This document shows positions 25,548 through 32,838 of a DNA stretch of 64,000 nt, one piece after another. The notes beneath the pieces were generated by a model. It was not told the DNA's origin. It worked only from the letters and a program-made list of their open reading frames with translations, and did not search any database. Both the position numbers and the translations under genes were made by a program. Each line of letters opens with the position of its first letter. Positions within the stretch are counted from its first letter, which is position 1. Source of the stretch: Castellaniella sp049673105 (lineage in GTDB: Bacteria; Pseudomonadota; Gammaproteobacteria; Burkholderiales; Burkholderiaceae_B); contig NZ_JBATXG010000022.1 of assembly GCF_049673105.1 (NCBI RefSeq), positions 1 through 64,000 of the forward strand, read 5' to 3'.

Positions 25548-25600
25548 TCAGGGTCGTCGTAGACGACAGGCGAAATTTTCGATTTTGTCAGACAAGGTAA

Positions 25601-26026
25601 ATGCAAATGGCGTCTCACGTTAAATTGCGGCTTTTGAACGGAGCCTATGGGGTGGCTCGGCTGCGCTCTTCCGATCCTGTTCCGGCATGGGCCGACGGGA
25701 GCGGATTCGTCAGCATCAGCCGCACCGACGACGAGCTTTCCATCGTCTGCCTGCAAGATCGCATCCCGCACGATGTGCAGGTGGATGGCGACTGGTCATG
25801 CTTCAAATTCCAAGGCCCGTTTGCCTTTGATGAAACCGGCATCGTGCTGTCCGTGATCGAGCCTTTATCGACCAACGGTATCGGGATCTTTGTGGTTTCC
25901 ACCTTTGATGGAGACCACCTGCTTGTGAAATCGAGCAACCTGGAAAAAACACGCAGCCTGCTAAAGCAGGCGGGCCATACTCTGGGCGCACAGGCCGCCG
26001 ACGCTACCAACGCGCCAACTGGGTGA
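25601..26026 (+). CDS. ACT-domain protein (ACT_7/CASTOR-like)
   Basis: 141 residues. The stretch from FVSISRTDDELSIVCLQDRIP through FQGPFAFDETGIVLSVIEPLSTNGIGIFVVSTFDGDHLLVKSSNLEK is typical of the small ACT_7 proteins that bind amino acids or similar ligands. Its cellular role is unknown. The ribosome-binding site AAGG precedes two possible ATG starts (25601 and 25607). Its last 23 bases overlap the end of the convergent VOC gene. Confidence 0.8.
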   Translation: MQMASHVKLRLLNGAYGVARLRSSDPVPAWADGSGFVSISRTDDELSIVCLQDRIPHDVQVDGDWSCFKFQGPFAFDETGIVLSVIEPLSTNGIGIFVVSTFDGDHLLVKSSNLEKTRSLLKQAGHTLGAQAADATNAPTG

Positions 26027-26396
26027 TCTGGAGGATGTTGCCGCAGGCGTCATACAACTGGGCGATGGTCGAGCCGGTTACTTCGGTCGGCGCCATTGCG
26101 AAGTCGCCGCCGCGCGTTTTGATGCGTTCATAGTCGCCTTGAATGTCATCGGTGTAGAAATTGATCGCGGGCTGACCTTGCTGGAAGATGGCTTGCTGGT
26201 ACGCCTTGCCCGCCGGATTGTCATTGAGCGCAAGCTGCAGCTCAGTCCCCTCCGGCTCGTCGGGCGAAGCCACCGTCAGCCAACGAAACGCCCCGTTGCT
26301 GAAGTCGGCCTTCTTGGCGAAGCCCAGAACCTGCGTATAGAAGTGCAAAGCCTTCTCTTGGTCGTCTACATACACCTTGGTCAATTTGATCTTCAT
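26004..26396 (-). CDS. VOC-family (glyoxalase-like) protein
   Basis: 130 residues from the ATG at 26396 (MKIKLTKVYVDDQEKALHFYTQVLGF); the frame continues upstream but this is the normal family start. The beta-alpha-beta-beta-beta vicinal oxygen chelate pattern is clear, with the ending PTEVTGSTIAQLYDACGNILQI. Such proteins are metalloenzymes or binding/resistance proteins of diverse function. It is the third gene of the ArsR - SRPBCC - VOC set, 80 bases after the SRPBCC gene. This trio is common in bacteria, but its substrate is generally unknown. Confidence 0.85.
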   Translation of the reverse strand: MKIKLTKVYVDDQEKALHFYTQVLGFAKKADFSNGAFRWLTVASPDEPEGTELQLALNDNPAGKAYQQAIFQQGQPAINFYTDDIQGDYERIKTRGGDFAMAPTEVTGSTIAQLYDACGNILQITQLARW

Positions 26397-26476
26397 GAGT
26401 GCTTCCTTCGCTATTTGCGTTGATGAAGTTGCGCCCAGAACCACAGACGCATCGGTTGGAATCGCATGGATGGCTT

Positions 26477-26908
26477 TTAATCGACCTGGGGCAAAATCTG
26501 CTCCAGCTTCTCGAAGAAGTCCCGCCACCCCGCCTTCGCGCCGCCGAGTGCCCGTTTTTGATCGGGCCGGAAACCTGCTTGCTCCACCCGCAAGCGGGTT
26601 CCTATACGTATAGGTTCGAGAGTGAAGGTCACCACACTTTGCAGATCGAAGGCGGGATCGTCGTGCGTAAAATTCCACGTATAGGACAAAGTCGTGTTCG
26701 GATCGACGATGAGCACTTCGCAATCCAGCACACCGCCCCAATCGCCACGCAGCTTGAAGCGGTGGCCGACGACCGGACTGAAGTCGTTCTTCATGAGCCA
26801 TTCCTGGATCAGGTGGGGCTGCGTGAGCGCCCGCCAGATTTTTTCTGGCCGATGCGCGATTTCGCGCTCAACAACGACGGTGCGTGTGTCGGTCGGTATG
26901 TCGTTCAT
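26477..26908 (-). CDS. SRPBCC (AHSA1-type) domain protein
   Basis: 143 residues. VEREIAHRPEKIWRALTQPHLIQEWLMKNDFSPVVGHRFKLR and LSYTWNF are typical for the activator-of-Hsp90-like START/SRPBCC fold, a helix-grip domain with a hydrophobic pocket. It overlaps the ArsR gene by four bases (ATGA), so the two are translationally coupled. The ligand is unknown; the recurrent pairing with ArsR regulators and VOC proteins suggests a small-molecule response. Confidence 0.87.
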   Translation of the reverse strand: MNDIPTDTRTVVVEREIAHRPEKIWRALTQPHLIQEWLMKNDFSPVVGHRFKLRGDWGGVLDCEVLIVDPNTTLSYTWNFTHDDPAFDLQSVVTFTLEPIRIGTRLRVEQAGFRPDQKRALGGAKAGWRDFFEKLEQILPQVD

Positions 26909-27225
26909 TGGTCCATCCGATTGAGTAGGTCTTCGAGATCGTCAAACCTGTCTTGCCAGAAGCGCGTCATCTGATTTGTCCAGTCGATCAGCGGGGCAAG
27001 CGCGTCGAGCTGCGCGCTGTAGTGCGTCTGCCGCCCTTCATGACGGTTTTGCACCAGGCCAGCCTGTTTCAGGATGCCGAGATGCTTCGACACCGCCGGC
27101 TGCGAAATTCCCGCCTGAGCCGTCAGCGCCCCGACCGTCTGTTCGCCTTCGCGACATAGCCGCTCGAAGATCGCCCGGCGCGTCGGATCAGCCAGCGTTC
27201 TAAACAGGGCGTCGTGTGTGTTCAC
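26905..27225 (-). CDS. ArsR-family transcriptional regulator
   Basis: 106 residues from a GTG start. It is a winged helix-turn-helix: FRTLADPTRRAIFERLCREGEQTVGALTAQAGISQPAVSKHLGILKQAGLVQNRHEGRQTHY pattern through residue 68. The metal-binding ELCVCDL-type motif of ArsR metal sensors is absent, as is usual in the subgroup linked to SRPBCC proteins. It probably represses its own three-gene operon through the dyad at 27257-27277. Confidence 0.9.
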   Translation of the reverse strand: MNTHDALFRTLADPTRRAIFERLCREGEQTVGALTAQAGISQPAVSKHLGILKQAGLVQNRHEGRQTHYSAQLDALAPLIDWTNQMTRFWQDRFDDLEDLLNRMDQ

Positions 27226-27252
27226 TGTTCAAATCCATAACCATTAGACTAT

Positions 27253-27282
27253 ATAATAATCATACGGCTATGTATTAATCAA
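27253..27282 (-). promoter_or_regulatory. Promoter and operator of the ArsR operon
   Basis: On the minus strand TTGATT and TATTAT are 18 bases apart, a plausible sigma-70 promoter 28 bases from the GTG start. Between and over them lies a dyad, TAATCATA then CGGC then TATGTATTA (27257-27277), symmetrical except for one extra base. An AT-rich inverted repeat overlapping the promoter spacer is a good candidate operator for the ArsR protein. Confidence 0.6.
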
Positions 27283-27364
27283 GCGAAATCTGTCGCGGCG
27301 TCCTTGGCATCGTCGAGACTTGCTATTGATATGCACCAAGGCGAATGGGGGGCCACCTATGAAA

Positions 27365-27387
27365 AAACCGCTCTGTCAGAGCGGTTT
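27365..27387 (-). terminator. Intrinsic terminator after guaA
   Basis: A perfect ten-base stem AAACCGCTCT/AGAGCGGTTT surrounds a three-base loop, 21 bases after the guaA stop. On the minus strand the stem is followed by a run of Ts, as expected for a Rho-independent terminator. Confidence 0.85.
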
Positions 27388-27407
27388 CCAGTAAAAGGCC
27401 AAGCGGA

Positions 27408-29000
27408 TCATTCCCACTCGATCGTAGCCGGCGGCTTGCTCGACACATCATACGTAACCCGATTGATCCCCCGGACCTCATTGATGATCCGCGACGAGAC
27501 CTTCTTCAGCAGCGAATACGGCAATTCCGCCCAATCCGCCGTCATGAAGTCGGTGGTCTGCACGGCGCGCAGAGCCACGACGTAGTCGTAGGTGCGGCCA
27601 TCGCCCATCACGCCCACGGATTTCACCGGCAGGAACACCGTGAAGGCCTGGGATGTCAATTCGTACCAGGACTTGCCGGACGCCGAATCGATGGTGTTGC
27701 GCAGTTCGGTGATGAAGATGTCGTCGGCGCGGCGCAGCAGGTCGGCGTATTCCTGTTTGACTTCGCCCAGGATGCGCACGCCCAGGCCCGGGCCGGGGAA
27801 CGGGTGGCGGAAGACCATTTCGGGCGGCAGACCCAGGGCCAGACCCAGGTGGCGGACTTCGTCCTTGAACAGCTCACGCAGGGGTTCCAGCAGCTTCAGG
27901 TTCAGGGTGTCGGGCAGGCCGCCCACGTTGTGGTGGGACTTGATGGCGACGGCCTTGCCGGTCTTGGATGCCGCCGATTCGATGACGTCCGGGTAGATGG
28001 TGCCCTGGGCCAGCCAGCGGGCGGACGTCAGTTTGGCGGATTCGGCCTGGAAGACCTCGACGAATTCGCGACCGATGATCTTGCGCTTGGCTTCCGGGTC
28101 GGCGACGCCGGCCAGCTTGCTCATGAACTGTTCGCTGGCGTCGACATGGATGACGCGGATGCCCAGATGGCGCGCCATGGTGTCCATGACCTGCTTGGCC
28201 TCGTTCAGACGCAGCAGGCCGTGATCGACGAACACGCAAGTCAGCTGATCGCCGATGGCTTTATGAATCAGGGCGGCGGCCACAGAAGAATCCACCCCGC
28301 CCGACAGACCCAGAATGACTTCGTCGGAACCGACCTGCTCACGGATGCGGGCGACGGATTCGGCCACATAGTCGGGCATGTTCCAGTCGCGGGCGCAGCC
28401 GCAGATCTCGGTGACGAAACGCTGCAACAGGGCCTGGCCCTGCAGGGTATGAGTGACTTCGGGGTGGAACTGCACGGCGTAGAAGCCGCGCGTTTCATCG
28501 GCCATGCCCGCGATCTCGCACGAGGGCGTGGACGCCATACGGACGAAACCCGGCGGCAACGCCGTGACGCGGTCGCCGTGGCTCATCCAGACCTTCAGCA
28601 TGCCGTGGCCTTCGGGGGTTTCGAAATCCTGCAGGCCGCTCAGCAGCCGGGTGTGACCGTGGGCGCGCACTTCGGCATAGCCGAATTCGCGGTGATCGGA
28701 AAATTCGACCTTGCCGCCCAATTGCATCGCCATCGACTGCATGCCGTAGCAGATGCCCAGCACCGGCACACCGACCTGGAAGACCGCACCGGGTACTTTC
28801 AAGGATTCGTCGGCATAGGCCGAGGCATGACTGCCCGACAGAATGATGCCCTTCAAGCCCTGCGCCAGCTGATTGCGGATGAAGTCGTCGTCTACATCGC
28901 CCGGATGGATCTCGCAGTAGACACCGGTGTCGCGCACGCGGCGGGCAATGAGTTGGGTGACCTGTGAACCATAGTCCAGGATGAGGATGCGCTGATGCAT
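27408..29000 (-). CDS. guaA: GMP synthase (glutamine-hydrolysing)
   Basis: 530 residues, full length. The class I glutamine amidotransferase domain comes first, with the nucleophile in LGICYGMQS (C84) and the QFHPEV triad histidine. The ATP-pyrophosphatase domain with the PP-loop LSGGVDSSV (near 235-243) and the C-terminal dimerisation domain ending in TIEWE follow. It aminates XMP to GMP in purine synthesis. It is single here, with a strong terminator after it. In many relatives guaA follows guaB directly; here two plus-strand genes separate them. Confidence 0.98.
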   Translation of the reverse strand: MHQRILILDYGSQVTQLIARRVRDTGVYCEIHPGDVDDDFIRNQLAQGLKGIILSGSHASAYADESLKVPGAVFQVGVPVLGICYGMQSMAMQLGGKVEFSDHREFGYAEVRAHGHTRLLSGLQDFETPEGHGMLKVWMSHGDRVTALPPGFVRMASTPSCEIAGMADETRGFYAVQFHPEVTHTLQGQALLQRFVTEICGCARDWNMPDYVAESVARIREQVGSDEVILGLSGGVDSSVAAALIHKAIGDQLTCVFVDHGLLRLNEAKQVMDTMARHLGIRVIHVDASEQFMSKLAGVADPEAKRKIIGREFVEVFQAESAKLTSARWLAQGTIYPDVIESAASKTGKAVAIKSHHNVGGLPDTLNLKLLEPLRELFKDEVRHLGLALGLPPEMVFRHPFPGPGLGVRILGEVKQEYADLLRRADDIFITELRNTIDSASGKSWYELTSQAFTVFLPVKSVGVMGDGRTYDYVVALRAVQTTDFMTADWAELPYSLLKKVSSRIINEVRGINRVTYDVSSKPPATIEWE

Positions 29001-29181
29001 GATGGCTGACGTCGAAGGCTATTCAAGGCATTAATGTAACCCATGGATGAGTTCCCCTTCCACGGACAAGCACGATCAGACGTGCACCGGGCGCTCTTCT
29101 GACCATGTCTCGCCGACTGGACTTGGCCTGAAGCGCCCGCAGCCATTACAGTAGCTGGGTCTGCTGCCAACAATCCCATCC

Positions 29182-30411
29182 ATGGCCATCCTCCGCATAC
29201 TCACTCTTCCCCTGCCCTTGGCCGGGCTGCTGGCCCTGGCGGTCGCCATGGGCATCGGTCGCTTCGCTTTTACGCCGGTGCTGCCCATGATGCAGGCTGA
29301 TCTGGGCTTGACGCTGGCCCAAGGCGGCTGGCTGGCCAGCGCCAATTATCTGGGCTATCTGCTGGGCGCCTTGCTGGTGACGCACATGAGCTGGCCGCCC
29401 GCCACGCTGCTGCGCCGGGGCCTGTGGCTGGTCGTGCTGATGACCGCTGCGATGGGGCTGGACACACACTGGGCCGGCTGGCTGATCTGGCGGCTGCTGG
29501 CCGGAGTAGCCAGCGCCTGGGTGCTGATCGGCACCGCGTCGCTGTGTATCGCCCGTCTGAACGCCCAAGGCCAGGAAAGGCACAGCGGCATCGTCTTCGC
29601 CGGCGTGGGTTGCGGAATCATGTTCGCGGGGCTGGCCTGTATGGGATTGACACTGCTGGGGACGACGGCCTCGCAGGCCTGGCTGTGGCTGGCTGCGGCG
29701 GCCTTGCTGGGCCTGATGGGGGCCTCCATGCTGTGGACGACGCCCGAACCCTGCCAATCTGCAGCCGCCCCTATCCCACCCGGCACGGACGACACCCCGA
29801 CTCCGAATCCCCCCGTCCCCGCTGCTGACACCCCCCCAGACCAGGGACCGACACCGCTGCACTGGGGACTGATCCTGTGCTACGGCGTGTATGGCTTCGG
29901 CTATATCCTGCCGGCTACGTTTCTACCTGCTCAGGCTCGCCTGCTGGTGCCCGACCCCTGGCTGTTCAGCCTGGCCTGGCCGGTCTTCGGGCTGGCCGGA
30001 GCCGTCTCCACCTTGATCGCCAGCCGCTTGGCGCAGCGATTCAGCCGCCCACAGGTCTGGGCAGGCGCCCAGGTCGTGATGGCCATCGGCGTCCTGATGC
30101 CGGCCATCTGGCACGCCCTGCCGGCGATCTTGATCGCCGCCGCCTGCGTCGGCAGCACCTTCATGGTGATCACCATGGTCGGCCTGCAGGAAGCCCAGGC
30201 TACCGTCGGCCCCCCCGCAGCCAAACGGCAAATGGCGGCCATGACGGCATCCTTCGCACTGGGACAGCTGATCGGACCGCTGTTTTTCAGCCTCACACAC
30301 GCCTGGTTCAACGCACCGCTGGAATTCGCCCTGGTGCTGGGCGCATTAGGCCTGCTGGGCGGCGCGGCGCCTATCCTGCGCTTGCAGAAACAGACGGGGG
30401 TTTCCACATGA
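29182..30411 (+). CDS. YbfB/YjiJ-family MFS transporter
   Basis: 409 residues with about twelve hydrophobic segments. GIGRFAFTPVLPMMQADLGLTLAQGGWLASANYLGYLLGA is the N-terminal signature of the YbfB/YjiJ family, putative exporters or importers of unknown substrate. A hydrophilic Pro/Thr-rich loop (about residues 190-230) separates the two halves. Its stop overlaps the start of the hydrolase gene as ATGA, so the two form one plus-strand unit between guaB and guaA. Confidence 0.88.
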   Translation: MAILRILTLPLPLAGLLALAVAMGIGRFAFTPVLPMMQADLGLTLAQGGWLASANYLGYLLGALLVTHMSWPPATLLRRGLWLVVLMTAAMGLDTHWAGWLIWRLLAGVASAWVLIGTASLCIARLNAQGQERHSGIVFAGVGCGIMFAGLACMGLTLLGTTASQAWLWLAAAALLGLMGASMLWTTPEPCQSAAAPIPPGTDDTPTPNPPVPAADTPPDQGPTPLHWGLILCYGVYGFGYILPATFLPAQARLLVPDPWLFSLAWPVFGLAGAVSTLIASRLAQRFSRPQVWAGAQVVMAIGVLMPAIWHALPAILIAAACVGSTFMVITMVGLQEAQATVGPPAAKRQMAAMTASFALGQLIGPLFFSLTHAWFNAPLEFALVLGALGLLGGAAPILRLQKQTGVST

Positions 30412-31139
30412 CCGCACCACAGACGTATGTCCTGGTCCACGGCGCCTGGCACGGCGGCTGGTGCTGGTCCGTCGTCGCCGACCAGCTGCGCCATGCAGGC
30501 CATCAGGTATACACCCCCACCTCGCCGGGCCTGGCCGAGCGCAGCGACATGCTCAGCCCGGCCATCACGCTCAGCGCTTTCATCCAGGATCTGTGCGACC
30601 TGCTGGCCCGGCATGACCTGCGCGACATCATTCTGGTGGGTCATAGCTTTGGCGGGCTGGTGATATCCGGCGCCGCCGACCGCCTGCCCGAACGCATCCA
30701 GCACCTGGTCTATCTGGATGCTTTTCTGCTGCCGCCGGGAAAATCAACATTCGATACGCTGCCCGAGACGACAGTCGAGCGATTGGAACTCAGCGCCGCC
30801 CGTAGCGGCGGCATCCCCCCGCTTCGGCCAGACAGCCTGGGACTCACCACGGCGGCGGACATTGCGTACGTGCAAGCGCGATTGACGCCCCAACCGATCG
30901 GCACCTACCGCGAAGCGCTGCACCTGAATCACCCACTAGGCAACAACCTGCCGGCGACCTATTTGCGCTGCACAGGGACACCCTTTCAAGCGGTTGGGCA
31001 AGGCTACGAATGGGCGCGCGCGCAGTATGGATCCCGCTGGCGCTGGCGCGACCTGGCCTGCGGTCATGACGCCATGATCAGCGACCCGGATCTGGTGGTT
31101 GAAGCCTTGCTGGACGCAGGCGCCGCCCCCCTTGAATAA
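30408..31139 (+). CDS. Alpha/beta hydrolase
   Basis: 243 residues from the ATG at 30408. YVLVHGAWHGGWCW near the N-terminus gives the oxyanion region, VGHSFGG the nucleophile elbow, and CGHDAMISDPDLV the C-terminal histidine. This is the pattern of the esterase/hydroxynitrile lyase-like group of alpha/beta hydrolases often annotated as salicylate or pyrethroid esterases. The substrate is unknown. It is coupled to the MFS gene by a four-base overlap, suggesting import and hydrolysis, or detoxification and export, of the same compound. Confidence 0.85.
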   Translation: MTAPQTYVLVHGAWHGGWCWSVVADQLRHAGHQVYTPTSPGLAERSDMLSPAITLSAFIQDLCDLLARHDLRDIILVGHSFGGLVISGAADRLPERIQHLVYLDAFLLPPGKSTFDTLPETTVERLELSAARSGGIPPLRPDSLGLTTAADIAYVQARLTPQPIGTYREALHLNHPLGNNLPATYLRCTGTPFQAVGQGYEWARAQYGSRWRWRDLACGHDAMISDPDLVVEALLDAGAAPLE

Positions 31140-31143
31140 ACAA

Positions 31144-31166
31144 CGCCCGCCAAAATAAGGCGGGCG
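31144..31166 (-). terminator. Hairpin between the hydrolase gene and guaB
   Basis: CGCCCGCC and GGCGGGCG form a perfect eight-base stem with a seven-base loop. On the minus strand, 24 bases past the guaB stop, it is followed by a T-rich stretch (TTGTTTATT), so it probably terminates guaB. It may also act for the convergent hydrolase gene, though no U-tract follows on that side. Confidence 0.75.
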
Positions 31167-31189
31167 CTGTGTCCAACCAAGGCCTGATA

Positions 31190-32650
31190 TCAATCGGCCC
31201 GGTAGTTGGGGGCTTCTTTGGTGATCTGCACGTCGTGGACATGGGATTCGCGCACCCCGGCTGCCGTGATCTCGACGAATTCAGCCTGAGCATGCAGATC
31301 GGCGATCGTGGCGCAGCCGCAATAGCCCATCGAGGCCCGGATGCCGCCTACCAGCTGATAGATGATGGCGATGACGCTGCCCTTGTAGGGCACACGCGCC
31401 TCGATGCCTTCGGGCACCAGCTTGTCGACGTTGTTGTTCGGATCCTGGAAATAGCGATCCGCCGAACCATCGGCCATGGCGCCCAGGCTGCCCATGCCCC
31501 GGTACGATTTGTAGGACCGTCCCTGGAACAGGACGACCTCGCCGGGGGCTTCTTCGGTGCCGGCGAACATGCCGCCCATCATGCAGGTGGATGCGCCTGC
31601 GGCCAAGGCCTTGGACACGTCGCCGGAATAGCGGATGCCGCCATCGGCGATCAGCGGCACGCCCGTGCCTTCCAGGGCCTGAGCAACGTCGGCGATGGCC
31701 GTGATCTGCGGCACGCCGACACCGGCCACGATGCGGGTGGTGCAGATGGAACCCGGCCCGATGCCGACCTTGACGGCGTCGGCGCCAGCCTCGACCAGAG
31801 CACGAGCCGCCGCTGCCGTGGCGATGTTGCCGCCCACCACCTGGATGTTCGGATAGTGTTTTTTGACCCAGCGCACACGGTCGATGACGCCTGCCGAATG
31901 GCCGTGCGCGGTATCGACCACGATGACGTCGACCCCGGCAGCCGCCAGTTTTTCGACGCGTTCATCGGTGCCCTCGCCCACACCCACCGCCGCGCCCACG
32001 CGCAGTTGGCCCTGGGCGTCTTTGCTGGCCAGGGGATGCTCGGTATTTTTGACGATGTCCTTGACCGTGGCCAGGCCGCGCAGCTGGAATTTTTCATTGA
32101 CGATCAGCACACGTTCCAGACGGTGCTTGTGCATCAAGGCCTGAGCTTCTTCCAGGGTGGCGCCCTCGCGCAGCGTGACCAGACGATCCTGGGGCGTCAT
32201 GATTTCGCGCAGCGACACATCCAGGCGGTCTTCAAATCGCAGATCGCGGTTGGTGACGATGCCCACCAGCTTGCCGCTTTCGACCACCGGCAGGCCGGAG
32301 ATGCCGTGCAGGCGCTGCAGTTCGATGACGTCGCGGACCTTCATCGTGGGAGTCACGGTGATGGGATCGATGACGATGCCGAATTCGTGGCGTTTCACGC
32401 GAGCGACCTCGCGGGCCTGCTCGTCGGCGCCCAGATTCTTATGGATGATGCCGATGCCGCCTTCCTGAGCCATGGCGATGGCCAGGCGGGATTCGGTCAC
32501 GGTGTCCATCGCGGCGGAAACCAGGGGGATGTTCAACTGGATGCCACGCGTCAGCTGCGTGGTCAGGCGCGTGTCGCGCGGCAGAACCTGGGAAAAGGCA
32601 GGAATCAGGAGAACGTCGTCGAAGGTGAGCGCTTTTTTGATCAGACGCAT
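31190..32650 (-). CDS. guaB: Inosine-5'-monophosphate dehydrogenase
   Basis: 486 residues. The core starts with KALTFDDVLLIPAFSQVLPRDTRL, has a tandem CBS pair at about residues 95-200 (MTPQDRLVTLREGATLEEA), the active-site cysteine loop GPGSICTTR and the C-terminal flap region YRGMGSLGAM. The enzyme oxidises IMP to XMP with NAD, the rate-limiting step to GMP. It is separated from guaA by two oppositely oriented genes. A promoter is visible just upstream. Confidence 0.98.
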   Translation of the reverse strand: MRLIKKALTFDDVLLIPAFSQVLPRDTRLTTQLTRGIQLNIPLVSAAMDTVTESRLAIAMAQEGGIGIIHKNLGADEQAREVARVKRHEFGIVIDPITVTPTMKVRDVIELQRLHGISGLPVVESGKLVGIVTNRDLRFEDRLDVSLREIMTPQDRLVTLREGATLEEAQALMHKHRLERVLIVNEKFQLRGLATVKDIVKNTEHPLASKDAQGQLRVGAAVGVGEGTDERVEKLAAAGVDVIVVDTAHGHSAGVIDRVRWVKKHYPNIQVVGGNIATAAAARALVEAGADAVKVGIGPGSICTTRIVAGVGVPQITAIADVAQALEGTGVPLIADGGIRYSGDVSKALAAGASTCMMGGMFAGTEEAPGEVVLFQGRSYKSYRGMGSLGAMADGSADRYFQDPNNNVDKLVPEGIEARVPYKGSVIAIIYQLVGGIRASMGYCGCATIADLHAQAEFVEITAAGVRESHVHDVQITKEAPNYRAD

Positions 32651-32678
32651 AGACTGTATAGACTCCGGGCAAAGCAGG

Positions 32679-32707
32679 ATTATACGCCGTAGGGGCCTAC
32701 GGATAAA
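32679..32707 (-). promoter_or_regulatory. Promoter of guaB
   Basis: On the minus strand a perfect TATAAT -10 box (32679-32684) lies 17 bases after a weak TTTATC -35 box (32702-32707), giving a leader of about 20-25 bases. The spacer and -35 zone can fold in two mutually exclusive ways: CGTAGG with CCTACG, or TAGGGG with CCCCTA. In the guaB promoter this may be a binding site (for example for a purine-responsive factor), but that is inference. Confidence 0.6.
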
Positions 32708-32838
32708 CCCCTAGACAATATCGGCAAGCGCCTGGCCGCAGCGCAGGAACCAGGGCACAGGCCCGCATTGACCGCAATCCTCAAGCGGTATCATGTTCTG
32801 AACGTCTGAACACGAAAACCCGAACCTGGAGTCGCGTC

